This document shows, in pieces, positions 1 through 13,814 of a DNA stretch of 64,000 nucleotides. Source of the DNA: Mercurialis annua (lineage: Eukaryota; Streptophyta; Magnoliopsida; Malpighiales; Euphorbiaceae). Location of the stretch: positions 30,692,501 to 30,756,500 of the forward strand of contig NC_065574.1 in NCBI RefSeq assembly GCF_937616625.2, read 5' to 3'. A program made the translations under genes and the position numbers. Positions within the stretch are counted from its first letter, which is position 1, and each line of letters starts with the position of its first letter. The notes beneath the pieces are model-generated. The model searched no databases and was not told where the DNA came from. It saw only the letters and a list, made by a program, of their open reading frames with translations.

Positions 1-3000
1 TTTGGCTTAAATTGCAAAAAAGTGAACCGTTTGGATTTGTTTTGTAATGTTTGTAAACGTTTGGCTTACATTGCTAAAAAGGTGAAACTCTTGGATTTGT
101 TCATAACGTTTTAAACGTTTGGCTTAAATCGCTAAAAAGGTGAAACGTTTCTTTTTGTTCCGTAACATTTTAAACGTTTGGATTTGTTCATAACGTTTTA
201 AAGGTTTGGCTTATATCGCTAAAAAGGTGAAACGTTTGGATTTGTTTCGAAATGTTTTAAACGTTTGGATGTGTTTTGTATGGTTTGTAAATGTTTGTTC
301 TGAATCGCTAAAACGGTGAAATGTTTGTATTTGTTTCGTAACGTTTGTAAATGTTTGGCTTAATTTTCTAAACAGGTGAAATGTTTGGTTTTGTTTCGTA
401 ACGTTTTTAAACGTTTGGCTTAAATTGCTAAAAAGGGGAAATTTTTGGATTTGTTTTGTAAGGTTTGTAAACGTTTGGCCTAAGTCGCTAAAAAGGTGAA
501 ACGTTTGTATTTCTTATGTAATGTTTTAAAAGTTTGTAATGTTTGTAAACGTTTGGCTTATATCGCTAAAAAGGTGAAACGTTTGGAATTGTTTCGTAAC
601 ATTTGTAAACGTTTGGCTTAAATTGCTAAAAAAGTTGAAACGTTTGGATTTATATCGTAACGTTTGTAAACATTTGGCTTAAATCCTTAAAAATGTGAAA
701 TGTTTGGTTTTATTCCGTAACGTTTGTAAGAGTTTGGCTTAAATTGCTAAAAAGGTACAACGCTTGGATTTGTTTCGTAACGTTTGTAAACGATTGGCTG
801 AAATCGATAAAAAGGTGAAACATTTGTTTTTTTTTCATAATGTTTGTAAACGTTTGGCTTCAATCGCTAAATAGGTGAAACGTTTGGATTTATTTCGTAA
901 CGTTTGTAAACGTTTGGCTTAAATTGCTAAAAAGGTGAAACGTTTGGACTTTTTTCGTAACGTTTGAAAACGTTTGGCTTAAATCGCTAAATAGGGGAAA
1001 CGTTTTGATTTGATTTGTAATGTTTGTAAACGTTTGGCTTAAATATAAAAAGGTGAAACGTTTGGTTTTGTTTCATAACATTTGTAAACGTTCAGCTTAA
1101 ATCGCTATAAATGTGAAACGTTTGTTTTTGTTCTGTAGCGTTTATAAATGTTTGGCTTAAATCGCTAAAAAGGTGTAACGTTTGGATTTGTTTCGTAACG
1201 TTTGTAAACGTTTGGCTTAAATTGATAAAAAGGGGAAACGCTTGAATTTATTTCGTAACTTTTGTAAACGTTTGGCTTCAATAACTAAAAAGGTGAAACG
1301 TTTGGATTTGTTTCATAACGTTTGTAAACGTCTCGCTTAAATTGCTTAAAAGGGGAAACGTTTGAATTTGTTTCTTAATGTTTTAAACGTTTGGATTAAA
1401 TTGCTGAAAAGATGAAACATTTCGATTTGTTGTTTAACGTTTGTAAACGTTTGGCTTAAATTGCTAAAAAGGTGACACGTTTGGATTTGTATCGAAACGT
1501 TTGTAAACGTTTGGCTTAAATCACTAAAAAAGTGAAACATTTGGTTTTGTTTAGTAACGTTTGTCTTAAATCGCTAAAAATATAAAACTTTTGGTTTTAT
1601 TTCGTAACGTTTGGAAGTGTTTGGCTTATATCGCTAAATTGGTGAAACATTCGGATTTCCTTTGTAATGTTTCTAAACGTTTGGCTTAAATCACTAAAAA
1701 TGTGAAACGTTTGGTTTTGTTTTGTAACGTTTGTAAACGTTCGGCTGACATCGCTAAAAAGGTGAAACGTTTGGTTTTGTTCCATAACGTTTTGTAAACG
1801 TTTGGCTTAAATCGCTAAATAGGCGAAACGTTTGGTTTTGTTTCGTAGCATTTGCAAACGTTTAGCTTAAATTGCGAAAAAGTTGAAACGCTAGGATTTG
1901 TTTTGTAACGTTCGTAAACGTGTGGCTTAAATTGCTAAAAAGGTGAAACGCTTGGTTTTGTTTCGTAACTTTTGTAAACGTTTGGCATAAATAGATAAAA
2001 ATGTGAAACGTTTGGATTTATTTCGTAACGTTTTTAAACGTTTGTGTTTGTATCGTAACGTTTGTAAACGTTTGGCTTAAATCGCTAAAATGGTGAAACG
2101 TTTGGATTTGTTTTGTAACGTTTGTAAACGTTTGTCTTAAATCGCTGAAAAGGTGAAACGTTTGGATTTGTTTCGTAACGTTTGTAAACGTTTGGCTTAA
2201 ATCGCTCAAAAGGTGAAACGTTTGGTTTTGGTTCATAATGTTTGTAAACTTTTGGCTTAAATCGATAAAAAGGTGAAAAGTTTGGATTTGTTTTATAACG
2301 TTTGTAAATGTTTGGCTTAAATTGCTAAAAAGGCGAAACGCTTGGATTTGTTTCGTAACGTTTGGCTGAATTTTCTAAAAAGGTGAAACACTTGGATTTG
2401 TTTCGTAATATTTGTAAAAGTTTGGCTTAAATTGCTAAAAAGGTGAAAATTTTGGATTTGTTTCGTAACCTTTTTAATGTTTGGTTATATTTTGGGAAAC
2501 ATTTGGACTTGTTTCATAATATTTGTAAACGTTTGGTTTAAATTGCTAAAAAGGTGAAACGTTTGGATTTGTTTGGTAACGTTTATAAACATTTAGCTTA
2601 AATCGCTAAAAAGGTGAAATGTTTGGATTTGTTTCGTACCGTTTGTAAACGTTTGGCTTATATCGCTAAAAAGGGGAAACATTTGGATTTGTTTCGTAGC
2701 GTTTGTAAACTTTTTGCTTAAATTGCTAAGAAGGTGAAACGCTTGGAATTGTTTCGTAACGTTTGTAAACGTTTGGCTTAAATGGCTAAACAGGTGAAAC
2801 GCTTGGATTTGTTTTGGAACTTCTGTAAACGTCTGGCTTAAATTACTAAAAAGGTGAAACACATGGATTTGTTTTGGAACGTTTGTAAATGCTTGGCTAA
2901 TATTTCTAAAAAGGTTAAACGCTTGGATACTTTTCGTAACGTGTGGCTTAAATTGCTAAAAACGTGAAACGCTTGGATTTATTTCGTAACATTTGTAAAC

Positions 3001-6000
3001 GTTTGGCTTAAATCGCTAAAAAGGCGAAACGTTGGGAATTGTTTCGTATCGTTTGTAAACGTTTGGCTTAAATCGCTAAAAAGGTGAAACGTTTGGTTTT
3101 GTTTCGTAATGTTTGTAAACGTTTGGCTTAGATTGCTTAAAAGGCGAAATGTTTGGAATTGTTTCGTATCGTTTGTTAATTTTTGGCTTAAATCGCTAAA
3201 ACGGTGAAACATTTGAATTTTTTCGTAACGTTTGTAAACGTTTGGCTTAAATTGCTAAAAAGGTGAAACGCTTTGATTTGTTTCGTAATGTTTTTATACG
3301 TTTTGCTTTTATTGCTAAAAAGGAGAAACGCTTGGATTTGTTTCGTAACGTTTGTAAAGGTTTGGCTTTAATTGCTTAAAAGGCAAAACGTTTGGATTTG
3401 TTTCGTAGCATTTATAAACGTTTGGCTTAAATCGCTAAAAAGGTGCAATGTTTGGATTTGTTTCGTACCGTTTGTTAACATCTGGCTTAAATCGCTAGAA
3501 AGGTGTAATGTTTGGATTTGTTTCGTAACGTTTGTAAACGTTTGGCTTAAATTGCTAAAAAGGTGAAACGCTTGCATTTGTTTCGTAACGTTTGTAAACG
3601 TAAGAATTTTTTCGTAACGTTTGTAAACGTTTGGCATAAATTGCTAAAAAGGTGAAACTATTGGATTTGTTTCGTAACGTCTGTAAAACGTTTGCCTTAA
3701 ATTACTAAAAAGGTAAAACGCTTGGATTTGTGTGTAACGTTTGTAAAAGTTTGGCTTAAATTGCTAAAAAGGTGAAACGTTTCGATTTGTTTGGTAACGT
3801 TTGTAAACGTTTGGCTTAAATTGCTAAAAATGTGAAACTTTTGGATTTATTTCGTAACATTTGTAAACGTTTTGCTTCAATTACTAAAAAGGTGATACAT
3901 TTGGATTTGTTTTGTAACGTTTGTAAACGTTTGGCATAAATCGCTAAAAAGGTGAAATGTTTGGATTCTTTTCGTAACGTTTTATACGTTTGGCTTAAAT
4001 TGCTAAAATGGGGAAACGTTTCGATTTGTTTTGTAACGTTTTTAAACGTTTAGCTTAAATTGCAAAAAAGGTGAATCGTTTGGGTTTTTTCGTAATGTTT
4101 GTAAACGTTCGGCTTAAATCGCTAAAAAGGTGAAACGTTTGGATTTGTTGCATAACGTTTGTAAATGATTGCCTTAAATCGCTAAAAAGATGAAACGCTC
4201 TGATTTGTTTTGTACCGTTTGTAAACGTTTAACTTATATTGCTAAAAAGGTGAAACGCTTGGATTTGTTTCGTAACTTTTGTAAACGTTTGGTTTAAATT
4301 GCTAAAAAGGTGAAATGCTTGGTTTTGTTTCGTAACGTTTGTATAGGTTTGGCTTAAATCGCTAAAAATGTGAAACGTTTGGTTTTGTTTCGTAACGTTT
4401 GTTAATGTTAAGCTTGAAACGCTACAAATGTGAAACGTTTGTTTTTGTTCCATAGCGTTTATAAATGTTTGGCTTATATCGCTAAATAGGTGTAACGTTT
4501 GGATTTGTTTCGTAACGTTTGTAAACGTTTGGCTTAAATTGCTAAAATAGGTAAACCCATGAATTTATTTCGTAATGTTTGTAAACGTTTGGCTTCAATC
4601 GCTAAAACGGCAAAACGTTTGAATTTGTTTCGTAATGTTTTAAACGTCTGGATTAAATTGCTAAAAAGGGGAAACGTTTTGATTTGTTCTTTAACGTTTG
4701 TAAACGTTTGGCTTTAATTGCTAATAAGGCGACACATTTGGATTTGTTTCGTAACTTTTGTAAACGTTTGGCTTAAATCGCTAAAAAGGTGAATCATTTG
4801 GTTTTGTTTCGAAACGTTTGTAAATGTTTGGCTTAAATCACTAAAAAGGTGAAACATTTGGTTTTATTTTATAACGTATGGCTTAAGTCGCTAAAAATGT
4901 AAAACGTTTGGTTTTGTTTCGTAACGTTTGGAAGTGTTTGGCTTATATCACTAAAAAGGTGAAACGTTTGAATTTGTTTTGTAATTTTTGTAAACGTTTG
5001 TCTTAAATCCCTAAAAATGTGACACGTTTTGTTTTGTTTCGTAACGTTTGTAAACGTTGGGCTGACATCGCTAAAAAGGTGAAACGTTTGGTTTTGTTCC
5101 ATAACGTTTGTAAACGTTTGGCTTAAAACGTTAAATAGATGAAACGTTTGGATTTGTTTCGTAACATTTGTAAACATTTAGCTTAAATCGCTAAAAACGT
5201 GAGACATTTGGATTTTTTTCGTAACGTTTGTATACGTTTGTCTTAAATAGCTAAAAAGGGAAACGTTTCGATTTGTTTTTGTAACGTTTGTAAACGTTTG
5301 GCTTAAATTGCTGAAAAGGTGAAACGTTTGGATTTGTTTCGTAACGTTTCTAAACATTTCGCTTAAATCGCTCAAAAGGGGAAACATTTGGATTTGGTTC
5401 GTAAAGTTTGTAAACTTTTGTCTTAAATCGCTAAAAGGGTGAAAAGTTTGGATTTGTTTTGTAACGTTTGTAAACATTTGGCTTATATTGCTAAAAAGGT
5501 GAAACGCTTGGATTTGTTTTGTAACGTTTGTAAACGTATGGCTTAATTTTCTAAAAAGGTGAAACAATTGCATTTGTTTCGTAACGTTTGTAAAAGTTTG
5601 GCTTAAATTGCTAAAAAAATTGAAAATTTTGGATTTGTTTCGTAACCTTTTTAATGTTTGGCTTATATTTTGGAAAACCTTTGGATTTATTTCATAACGT
5701 TTGTAAACATTTGGCTTAAATCGCTAAAAAGGTGAAACGTTTGGATTTGTTTCGTACCATTTGTAAACGTTTGGTTTATATCGCTAAAAAGGAGAAACGC
5801 TTGGATTTGTTTCGTAACGTTTGTAAACGTTTGGCTTTAATTGCTAAAAAGGTGAAACGTTTGGATTTGTTTCGTAGCGTTAATAAACGTTTGGCTTAAA
5901 TCGCTAAAAAGGTGCAACATTTGGATTTGTTTCGTACCGTTTGTTTACATATGGCTTAAATCGCTAGAAAGGTGTAATATTAGGATTTGTTTCGTAACGT

Positions 6001-9000
6001 TTGTAAATGTTTGGCTTAAATTGCTAAAAAGGTGAAACGCTTGGATTTGTTTCGTAATGTTTGTAAACGTATGAATTGTTTTCGTAACGTTTGTAAACGT
6101 ATGAATTGTTTTCGTAACGTTTTTAAACGTTTGGCTTAAATTGCTAAAAAGGTGAAACTATTGGATTTGTTTCGTAACGTTTGTAAACGTTTGCCTTAAA
6201 TTGCTAAAAAGGTAAAACGCTTGGATTTGTTTCGTAACGTTGGTAAAAGTTTGGCTTAAATTGCTAAAAAGGTGAAACGCTTCGATTTGTTTCGTTGCGT
6301 TTGTAAACATTTGGCTTAAATTGCTAAAAAGGTGAAATGCTTGGTTTTGTTTCGTAACGTTTGTATAGGTTTGGCTTAAATGGCTAAAAATGTGAAACGT
6401 TTGGATTTATTTCGTAACGTTTTAATGTTTCATTTTGTTTTGTAACATTTGTAAACGTTTGGGTTAAATTGCTAAAAAGTGGAAACATTTAGATTTGTTT
6501 CGCAACGTTCGTAAACATTCTGCTTAAATTGCTAAAAAGGCCAAATGTTTGGATTTATTTCATAACGTTCGTAAACGTTTGGCTTAATTCGCAAATAAGT
6601 TGAAACGTTTGGATTTGTTTCGTAACGTTTGTCTTCAATCGCTAAAAATGTGAAACGTTTGGATTTGTTTTGTAAATTTTTTAAAGGTTTGGCTTAAATC
6701 GCTAAAAAGGGGAAACATTTGGATTTGTGTCATAACGTTTGTAAACGTTGGCTTAAATCGCTTAAAAGGTGAAACTTTTGGATTTGTTTCATAACGTTTG
6801 TAAACGTTTGGCTTAAATTGCTAAAAAGGTGAAACACTTGGATTTGTTTCGTGACGTTTGTAAACGTTTGGCTCAAATTTCTTAAAAGGGGAAACTCTTG
6901 GATTTGTTTCGTAACGTTTATAAACGTTTGGCTTATATTGCTAAAAAGGGGGACCGTTTGGATTTGTTTCGTAGCGTTTGTAAACGTTTGACTTAAATCC
7001 CGAAATAGGTGAAACGTTTGGATTTGTTTCGTACCGTTTGTAAACGTTTGGCTTAAATTGCCAAAAAGGAGAAATGTTTGGATTTGTTTCATAACGTTTG
7101 TAATCGTTTTACTTAAAGTGCTAAAAAGGTGAAACACTTGGATTTGTTTCGCAACGTTTGTAAACATTTGGCTGAAATTTCTAAAAAGGTTAAACGCTTG
7201 TATTTGTTTCGTTACGTTTATAAACGTTTGGCTTAAATTTCTAAAAAGGTGAAACGCTTGGTTTTTGTATCGTAACGTTTGTAAACGTTTGGCTTAAATT
7301 GCTAAAAATGTGAAATATTTGGATTTTTTTCGTAACGCTTGTAAATGTTTAGCTTTAATCGCTAAATAGGTGATACATTTGCATTTTTTCGTAACGTTTG
7401 TAAACGTTTGGAATAAATCGCTAAAAGGGGAAACGTTTGAATTTGTTTCGTAACTTTTTAAACGTTTGGCTGAAATCGCTAAAATGGGGAAACGTTTGAC
7501 TTTATTTCTTAACATTTGTAAACGTTTGGCTAAAATCGCTAAAAAGGTGAAACTTTTGGTTTTATTTCATAACGTTTGTAAACGTTCGGCTTAAATCGCT
7601 AAAGAGGTGAAACGTTTGGATTTGTTTCGTAACGTTTGTAAACGTGTTGCGTAAATTTTTAAAAAGGTTCGTAACGTTTCTAAACGTTTGGCTTAAATCG
7701 CTAAAAAGGTGAAACGCTTGGATTTGTTTCGTAACGTTTGTAAACGTTTGGCTTAAATTGCTAATAAGGTGAAACACATGGATTTGTTTTGTAACGTTTA
7801 TAAACATTTGGCTTAAATCGCTAAAAAAGGTGAAACATTTGGATTTTTTTCGTAACCATTGTAAACGTTTGGCTTAAATCGCTAAAAAGCTAAAACTTTT
7901 GGATTTTTTTTGTAATGTTTGTAAACGTTTGCTTAAATTGCTAATAAGGTGAAATGATTGGATTAGTTTCATAACGTTTGTAAACGTTTGGCTTAAATTG
8001 ATAAAAAGGTGAAACGCTTTGATTTGTTTCGTAACGTTTGTAAACGTTTGGCTTACATTGCTAAAAAGGGGAAACGTTTGGATTTGCTTTGTAGCATTTG
8101 AAAATGTTTGGCTTAAATTGCTAAAAAGGTGAAACGTTTGGATTTGTTTCGTAATGTTTGTAAATGTTTAGCTTAAATCGCTAAAATGGTGAAATGCTTG
8201 GATTTGTTTCGTAGCGTTTGTAAAAGTTTGGCTTAAATTGCTAATAAGGTGAAACGCATGGATTTGTTTTGTACCGTTTATAAACGTTTGGCTTAAATCT
8301 CTAAAAAGGTGAAACATTTGGATTTGTTTTGTAACCATTGCAAACGTTTTGGCTTAAATCTCTAAAAAGCTGAAACGTTTGGATTTTTTTTGTAATGTTT
8401 GTAAACGTTTGCTTAAATTGCTAATAAGGGGAAATGATTGGATTAGTTTCGTAACGTTTGTAAACGTTTGGCTTACATTGCTAAAAAGGGGAAACGTTTG
8501 GATTTGTTTTGTAGCATTTGTAAACGTTTGGCTTAAACCGCTAAAAAGGTGAAACGTTTGGATTTGTTTCGTAACGTTTGTAAACGTTTGGCTTAAATCG
8601 CTAAAAAGGTGAAACACTTGGATTTGTTTCGTAACGTTTGTAAACGTTTGGATTAAATCGCTAAAAAGGTGAAACGTTTGGATTTGTTTCGTAACGTTTG
8701 TAAACGTTTGGCTTAAATTGCTGAAAAGGTGAAACATTTGGATTTGTTTAGTAACGTTTCTAAACGTTTGGCTTAAATCGCTCAAAAGGGGAAATGTTTG
8801 GATTTGGTTCGTAACGTTTGTAAACTTTTGTCTTAAATCGCTAAAAAGGTGAAAAGTTTGGATTTGTTTTGTAACGTTTGTAAACGTTTGGCTTAAATCG
8901 CTAAAAAGGTGAAACGCTTGGATTTGTTTCGTAACGTTTGTAAACGTTTGGCTTAAATTGTTAAAAAGGTGAAACACTTGAATTTATTTCGTAATGTTTG

Positions 9001-9943
9001 TAAACGTTTGGCTTCAATCGCTAAAAAAGCGAAACGTTTAGATTTCTTTCATAACGTTTGTAAACGTATGGCTTAAATCGCTTAAAAGGTGAAACGTTTG
9101 AATTTGTTTCGTAATGTTTTAAACGTCTGGATTAAATTGCTAAAAAGGGGAAACATTTCGATTTGTTCTTTAATGTTTGTAAAGGTTTGGCTGAAATTGG
9201 TAAAAAGGTGACACGTTTGGATTTGTTTCGTAACTTTTGTAAACGTTTCGCTTAAATCGCTAAGAAGGTGAAGCGTTTGGTTTTGTTTCGAAACGTTTGT
9301 AAACGTTTGGCTTAAATCACTAAAAAGGTGAAACATTTGGTTTTGTTTTGTAACGTTTGGCTTAAATCGCTAAAAATGTAAAACGTTTGGTTTTGTTTCG
9401 TAACGTTTGGAATTGTTTGGCTTATATCTCTAAAAAGGTGAAACGTTTGGATTTGTTTTGTAATGTTTGTAAACGTTTGTCTTAAATCCCTAAAAATGTG
9501 AAACGTTTTGTTTTGTTTCGTCACGTTTGTAAACGTTCGGCAGACATCGCTAAAAAGGGGAAACATTTAGTTCTGTTCCATACTGTTTGTAAACGTTTGG
9601 CTTAAAACGCTAAATCGGTGAAACGTTTGGATTTTTTTTGTAACATTTGTAAATGTTTAGCTTAAATCGCTAAAAACGTGAGACGTTTGGATTTTTTCGT
9701 AACGTTTGTATACGTTTGTCTTAAATAGCTAAAAAGGGAAGCGTTTCGATTTGTTTTGTAATGTTTGTAAACGTTTGGCTTAAATTGCTAAAAAGGTGAA
9801 ACGCTTGGATTTGTTTTGTAACGTTTGTAAACATGTGGCTTAAATTGCTAAAGAGTTGTAACGCTTGGTTTTGTTTCGTAACGTTTGTAAACATTTGGCA
9901 TAAATTGCTAAAAATGTGAAACGTTTGGATTTATTTCTTAACG
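1..9943. repeat. Irregular left-family satellite segment
   Basis: This is 60-bp satellite without a clean short higher-order period, although diagnostic monomers recur: a shortened monomer with AACCTTTTTAATGTTTGG at 2,467 and 5,644, and another with TTTAATGTTTCATTTTG at 6,421. Both recur farther right (16,337, 20,466; 17,434, 21,918). Half-length 30-bp monomers occur near 6,051-6,123. The frames open on the minus strand (for example 8,354-8,977) are satellite artefacts. No other feature is visible. Confidence 0.85.
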
Positions 9944-11256
9944 TTTTAAATGTTTGTTTTTGTATCGTAACGTTTGTAAACGTTTGGCTTAAATCGCTAA
10001 AAAGGTGAAATGTTTGGATTTGTTTCGTAACGTTTGTAAACGTTTGGCTTAAATTGTTGAAAAGGTGAAACGTTTGGATTTGTTTCGTAACGTTTCTAAA
10101 CGTTTGACTTAAATCGCTCAAAAGGGGAAACGTTTGGATTTGGTTCGTAACGTTTGTAAACTTTTGTCTTAAATCGGTAAAAAGGTGAAAAGTTTGGATT
10201 TGTTTTGTAACGTTTGTAAATGTTTGGTTTAAATCGCTAAAAAGGTGAAACGCTTGGATTTGTTTCGTAACCTTTGTAAACGTTTGGCTTAAATTGTTAA
10301 AAAGGTGAAACACTTGAATTTATTTCGTAATGTTTGTAAACATTTGGCTTCAATCGCTAAAAAGGCGAAACGTTTGGATTTATTTCGTAACGTTTGTAAA
10401 CGTATGGCTTAAATCGCTTAAAAGGTAAAACGTTTGAATTTGTTTCGCAATGTTTTAAACGTCTGGATTAAATTGCTAAAAAGGGGAAACGTTTCGATTT
10501 GTTCTTTAACGTTTGTAAAGGTTTGGCTTAAATTGGTAAAAAGGTGACACGTTTGGATTTGTTTCGTAACTTTTGTAAACGTTTGGCTTAAATCGCCAAA
10601 AAGGTGAAGCGTTTGGTTTTGTTTCGAAACGTTTGTAAACGTTTGGCTTAAATCACTAAAAAGGTGAAAAATTTGGTTTTTTTTGTAAAACGTTTGGTTT
10701 TGTTTCGTAACGTTTGGAAGTGTTTGGCTTATATCGCTAAAAATGTGAAACGGTCGGATTTGTTTTGTAATGTTTGTAAACGTTTATCTTAAATCCCTAA
10801 AAATGTGAAACGTTTTGTTTTGTTTTGTTTCGTCACGTTTGTAAACGTTCGGCTGACATCGCTAAAAAGGTGAAACGTTTGGTTTTGTTCCATAACGTTT
10901 GTAAACGTTTGGCTTAAAACGCTAAATAGGTGAAACGTTTGGATTTGTTTCGTAACATTTGTAAATGTTTAGCTTAAATCGCTAAAAACGTCAGACGTTT
11001 GGATTTTTTTGTAACATTTGTATACGTTTGTCTTAAATAGGTAAAAAGGGAAACGTTTCGATTTGTTTTGTAACGTTTGTAAACGTTTGGCTTAAATTGC
11101 TAAAAAGGTGAAACGCTTGGATTTGTTTCATAACGTTTGTAAACATGTGGCTTAAATTGCAAAAAAGGTGAAACGCTTGGTTTTGTTTCGTAACGTTTGT
11201 AAACATTTGGCATAAATCGCTAAAAATGTGAAACGCTTGGATTTATTTCGTAATGT
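9944..11256. repeat. Diverged higher-order repeat copy preceding the 1.28-kb HOR block
   Basis: This roughly 1.31-kb stretch has the same order of variant monomers as the copies that follow, beginning with a shortened monomer followed by a TGTTTGTTTTTGTAT segment, but carries more substitutions and an extended TTTTG tract near 10,815. It looks like an older member of the same higher-order series. Its tail (about 11,005-11,256) is the closest match for the tail of the third HOR copy. Confidence 0.65.
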
Positions 11257-12530
11257 TTTATGTTTGTTTTTCTATAGTAACGTTTGTAAACGTTTTGCTT
11301 AAATCCCTAAAAAGGTGAAACGTTTGGATTTGTTTCGTAACGTTTATAAACGTTTGGCTTAATTTGGTGAAAAGGTGAAACGTTTGGATTCGTTTCGTAA
11401 CGTTTCTAAACATTTGGCTTAAATCGCTCAAAAGGGGAAACGTTTGGATTTGGTTCGTAAAGTTTGTAAACTTTTGTCTTAAATCGCTAAAAAGGTGAAA
11501 AGTTTGGATTTGTTTTGTAACGTTTGTAAACGTTTGGCTTAAATCGCTAAAAACGTGAAACGGTTGGATTTGTTTCGTGACGTTTGTAAACGTTTGGCTT
11601 AAATTGTTAAAAAGGTGAAACACTTGAATTTATTTCGTAATGTTTGTAAACGTTTGGCTTCAATCGCTAAAAACGAGAAACGTTTGAATTTGTTTCGTAA
11701 CGTTTGTAAACGTATGGCTTAAATCGCTTAAAAAGTGAAACGTTTGAATTTGTTTCGTAATATTTTAAACGTCTGGATTAAATTGCTAAAAAAGGGAAAC
11801 GTTTCGATTTGTTCTTTAACGTTGGTAAACGTTTGGCTTAAATTGCTAAAAAGGGGACACGTTTGGATTTGTTTCGTAACTTTTGTAAACGTTTGGCTTA
11901 AATCACTAAAAAGGTGAAGCGTTTGGTTTTGTTTCGAAACGTGTGTAAACGTTTGGCTTAAATCGCTAAAAATGTAAAACGTTTGGTTTTGATTCGTAAC
12001 GTTTGGAAGTGTTTGGCTTATATCGCTAAAAATGTGAAACGTTCGGATTTGTTTTGTAATGTTTGTAAACGTTTGTCTTAAATCCCTAAAAATATGAAAC
12101 GTTTTGTTTTGTTTCGTCACGTTTGTAAACGTTCGGCTGACATCGCTAAAAAGGTAAAACGTTTGGTTTTGTTCCATAACGTTTGTAAACATTTGGCTTA
12201 AAACGCTAAATAGGTTAAACGTTTAGATTTGGTTCGTAACATTTGTAAATGTTTAGCTTAAATCGATAAAAACGTGAGACGTTTGGATTTTTTCTTAACG
12301 TTTGTATACGTTTGTCTTAAATAGCTAAAACGGGAAACGTTTCGATTTGTTTTGTAGCGTTTGGCTTAAATTGCTAAAAAGGTGAAACGTTTGGATTTGT
12401 TTCGTAATGTTTGTAAACGTGTGGCTTAAATTGCTAAAAAGGTGAAACGCTTGGTTTTGTTTCGTAACGTTTGTAAACATTTGGCATAAATCGCTAAAAA
12501 TGTGAAACGCTTGGATTTATTTCGTAACGT
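11257..12530. repeat. Higher-order repeat copy 1 (1,274 bp)
   Basis: First of a run of highly similar multi-monomer units of about 21 monomers each. Copies are defined from the marker TTTATGTTTG followed by TTTTTCTAT at 11,257, 12,531, 13,815 and 14,869. The internal sequence of variant monomers is nearly identical to copy 2, including rare variants such as the TTGGTGAAAAGG monomer, the AAGTTTGTAAACTTTTGTC monomer and the CGTCACG monomer. Confidence 0.88.
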
Positions 12531-13814
12531 TTTATGTTTGTTTTTCTATCGTAACGTTTGTAAACGTTTTGCTTAAATCCCTAAAAAGGTGAAACGTTTG
12601 GATTTGTTTCGTAACGTTTATAAACGTTAGGCTTAATTTGGTGAAAAGGTGAAACGTTTGGATTCGTTTCGTAACGTTTCGTAACGTTTCTAAACGTTTG
12701 GCTTAAATCGCTCAAAAGGGGAAACGTTTGGATTTGGTTCGTAAAGTTTGTAAACTTTTGTCTTAAATCGCTAAAAAGGTGAAAAGTTTGGATTTGTTTT
12801 GTAACGTTTGTAAACGTTTGGCTTAAATCGCTAAAAACGTGAAACGGTTGGATTTGTTTCGTGACGTTTGTAAACGTTTGGCTTAAATTGTTAAAAAGGT
12901 GAAACACTTGAATTTATTTCGTAATGTTTGTAAACGTTTGGCTTCAATCGCTAAAAACGAGAAACGTTTGAATTTGTTTCGTAACGTTTGTAAACGTATG
13001 GCTTAAATCGCTTAAAAAGTGAAACGTTTGAATTTGTTTCGTAATATTTTAAACGTCTGGATTAAATTGCTAAAAAAGGGAAACGTTTCGATTTGTTCTT
13101 TAACGTTGGTAAACGTTTGGCTTAAATTGCTAAAAAGGGGACACGTTTGGATTTGTTTCGTAACTTTTGTAAACGTTTGGCTTAAATCGCTAAAAAGGTG
13201 AAGCGTTTGGTTTTGTTTCGAAACGTGTGTAACCGTTTGGCTTAAATCGCTAAAAATGTAAAACGTTTGGTTTTGATTCGTAACGTTTGGAAGTGTTTGG
13301 CTTATATCGCTAAAAATGTGAAACGTTCGGATTTGTTTTGTAATGTTTGTAAACGTTTGTCTTAAATCCCTAAAAATATGAAACGTTTTGTTTTGTTTCG
13401 TCACGTTTGTAAACGTTCGGCTGACATCGCTAAAAAGGTGAAACGTTTGGTTTTGTTCCATAACGTTTGTAAACATTTGGCTTAAAACGCTAAATAGGTG
13501 AAACGTTTAGATTTGGTTCGTAACATTTGTAAATGTTTAGCTTAAATCGATAAAAACGTGAGACGTTTGGATTTTTTCTTAACGTTTGTATACGTTTGTC
13601 TTAAATAGCTAAAACGGGAAATGTTTCGATTTGTTTTGTAGCGTTTGGCTTAAATTGCTAAAAAGGTGAAACGTTTGGATTTGTTTCGTAATGTTTGTAA
13701 ACGTGTGGCTTAAATTGCTAAAAAGGTGAAACGCTTGGTTTTGTTTCGTAACGTTTGTAAACATTTGGCATAAATCGCTAAAAATGTGAAACGCTTGGAT
13801 TTATTTCGTAACGT
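12531..13814. repeat. Higher-order repeat copy 2 (1,284 bp)
   Basis: Nearly identical to copy 1. The 10-bp length difference is explained by a local duplication of GTAACGTTTC at about 12,672-12,691. Few substitutions separate the copies, so amplification was recent relative to the surrounding array. Confidence 0.88.

Noticed and set aside
8354..8977. A 207-residue minus-strand open frame made of 20-residue repeats, and many similar frames across the array
   Set aside because: They are the satellite read in frame. Openness occurs on both strands, frames are broken by random indels, variants change residues freely, and there are no promoters or splice structure.
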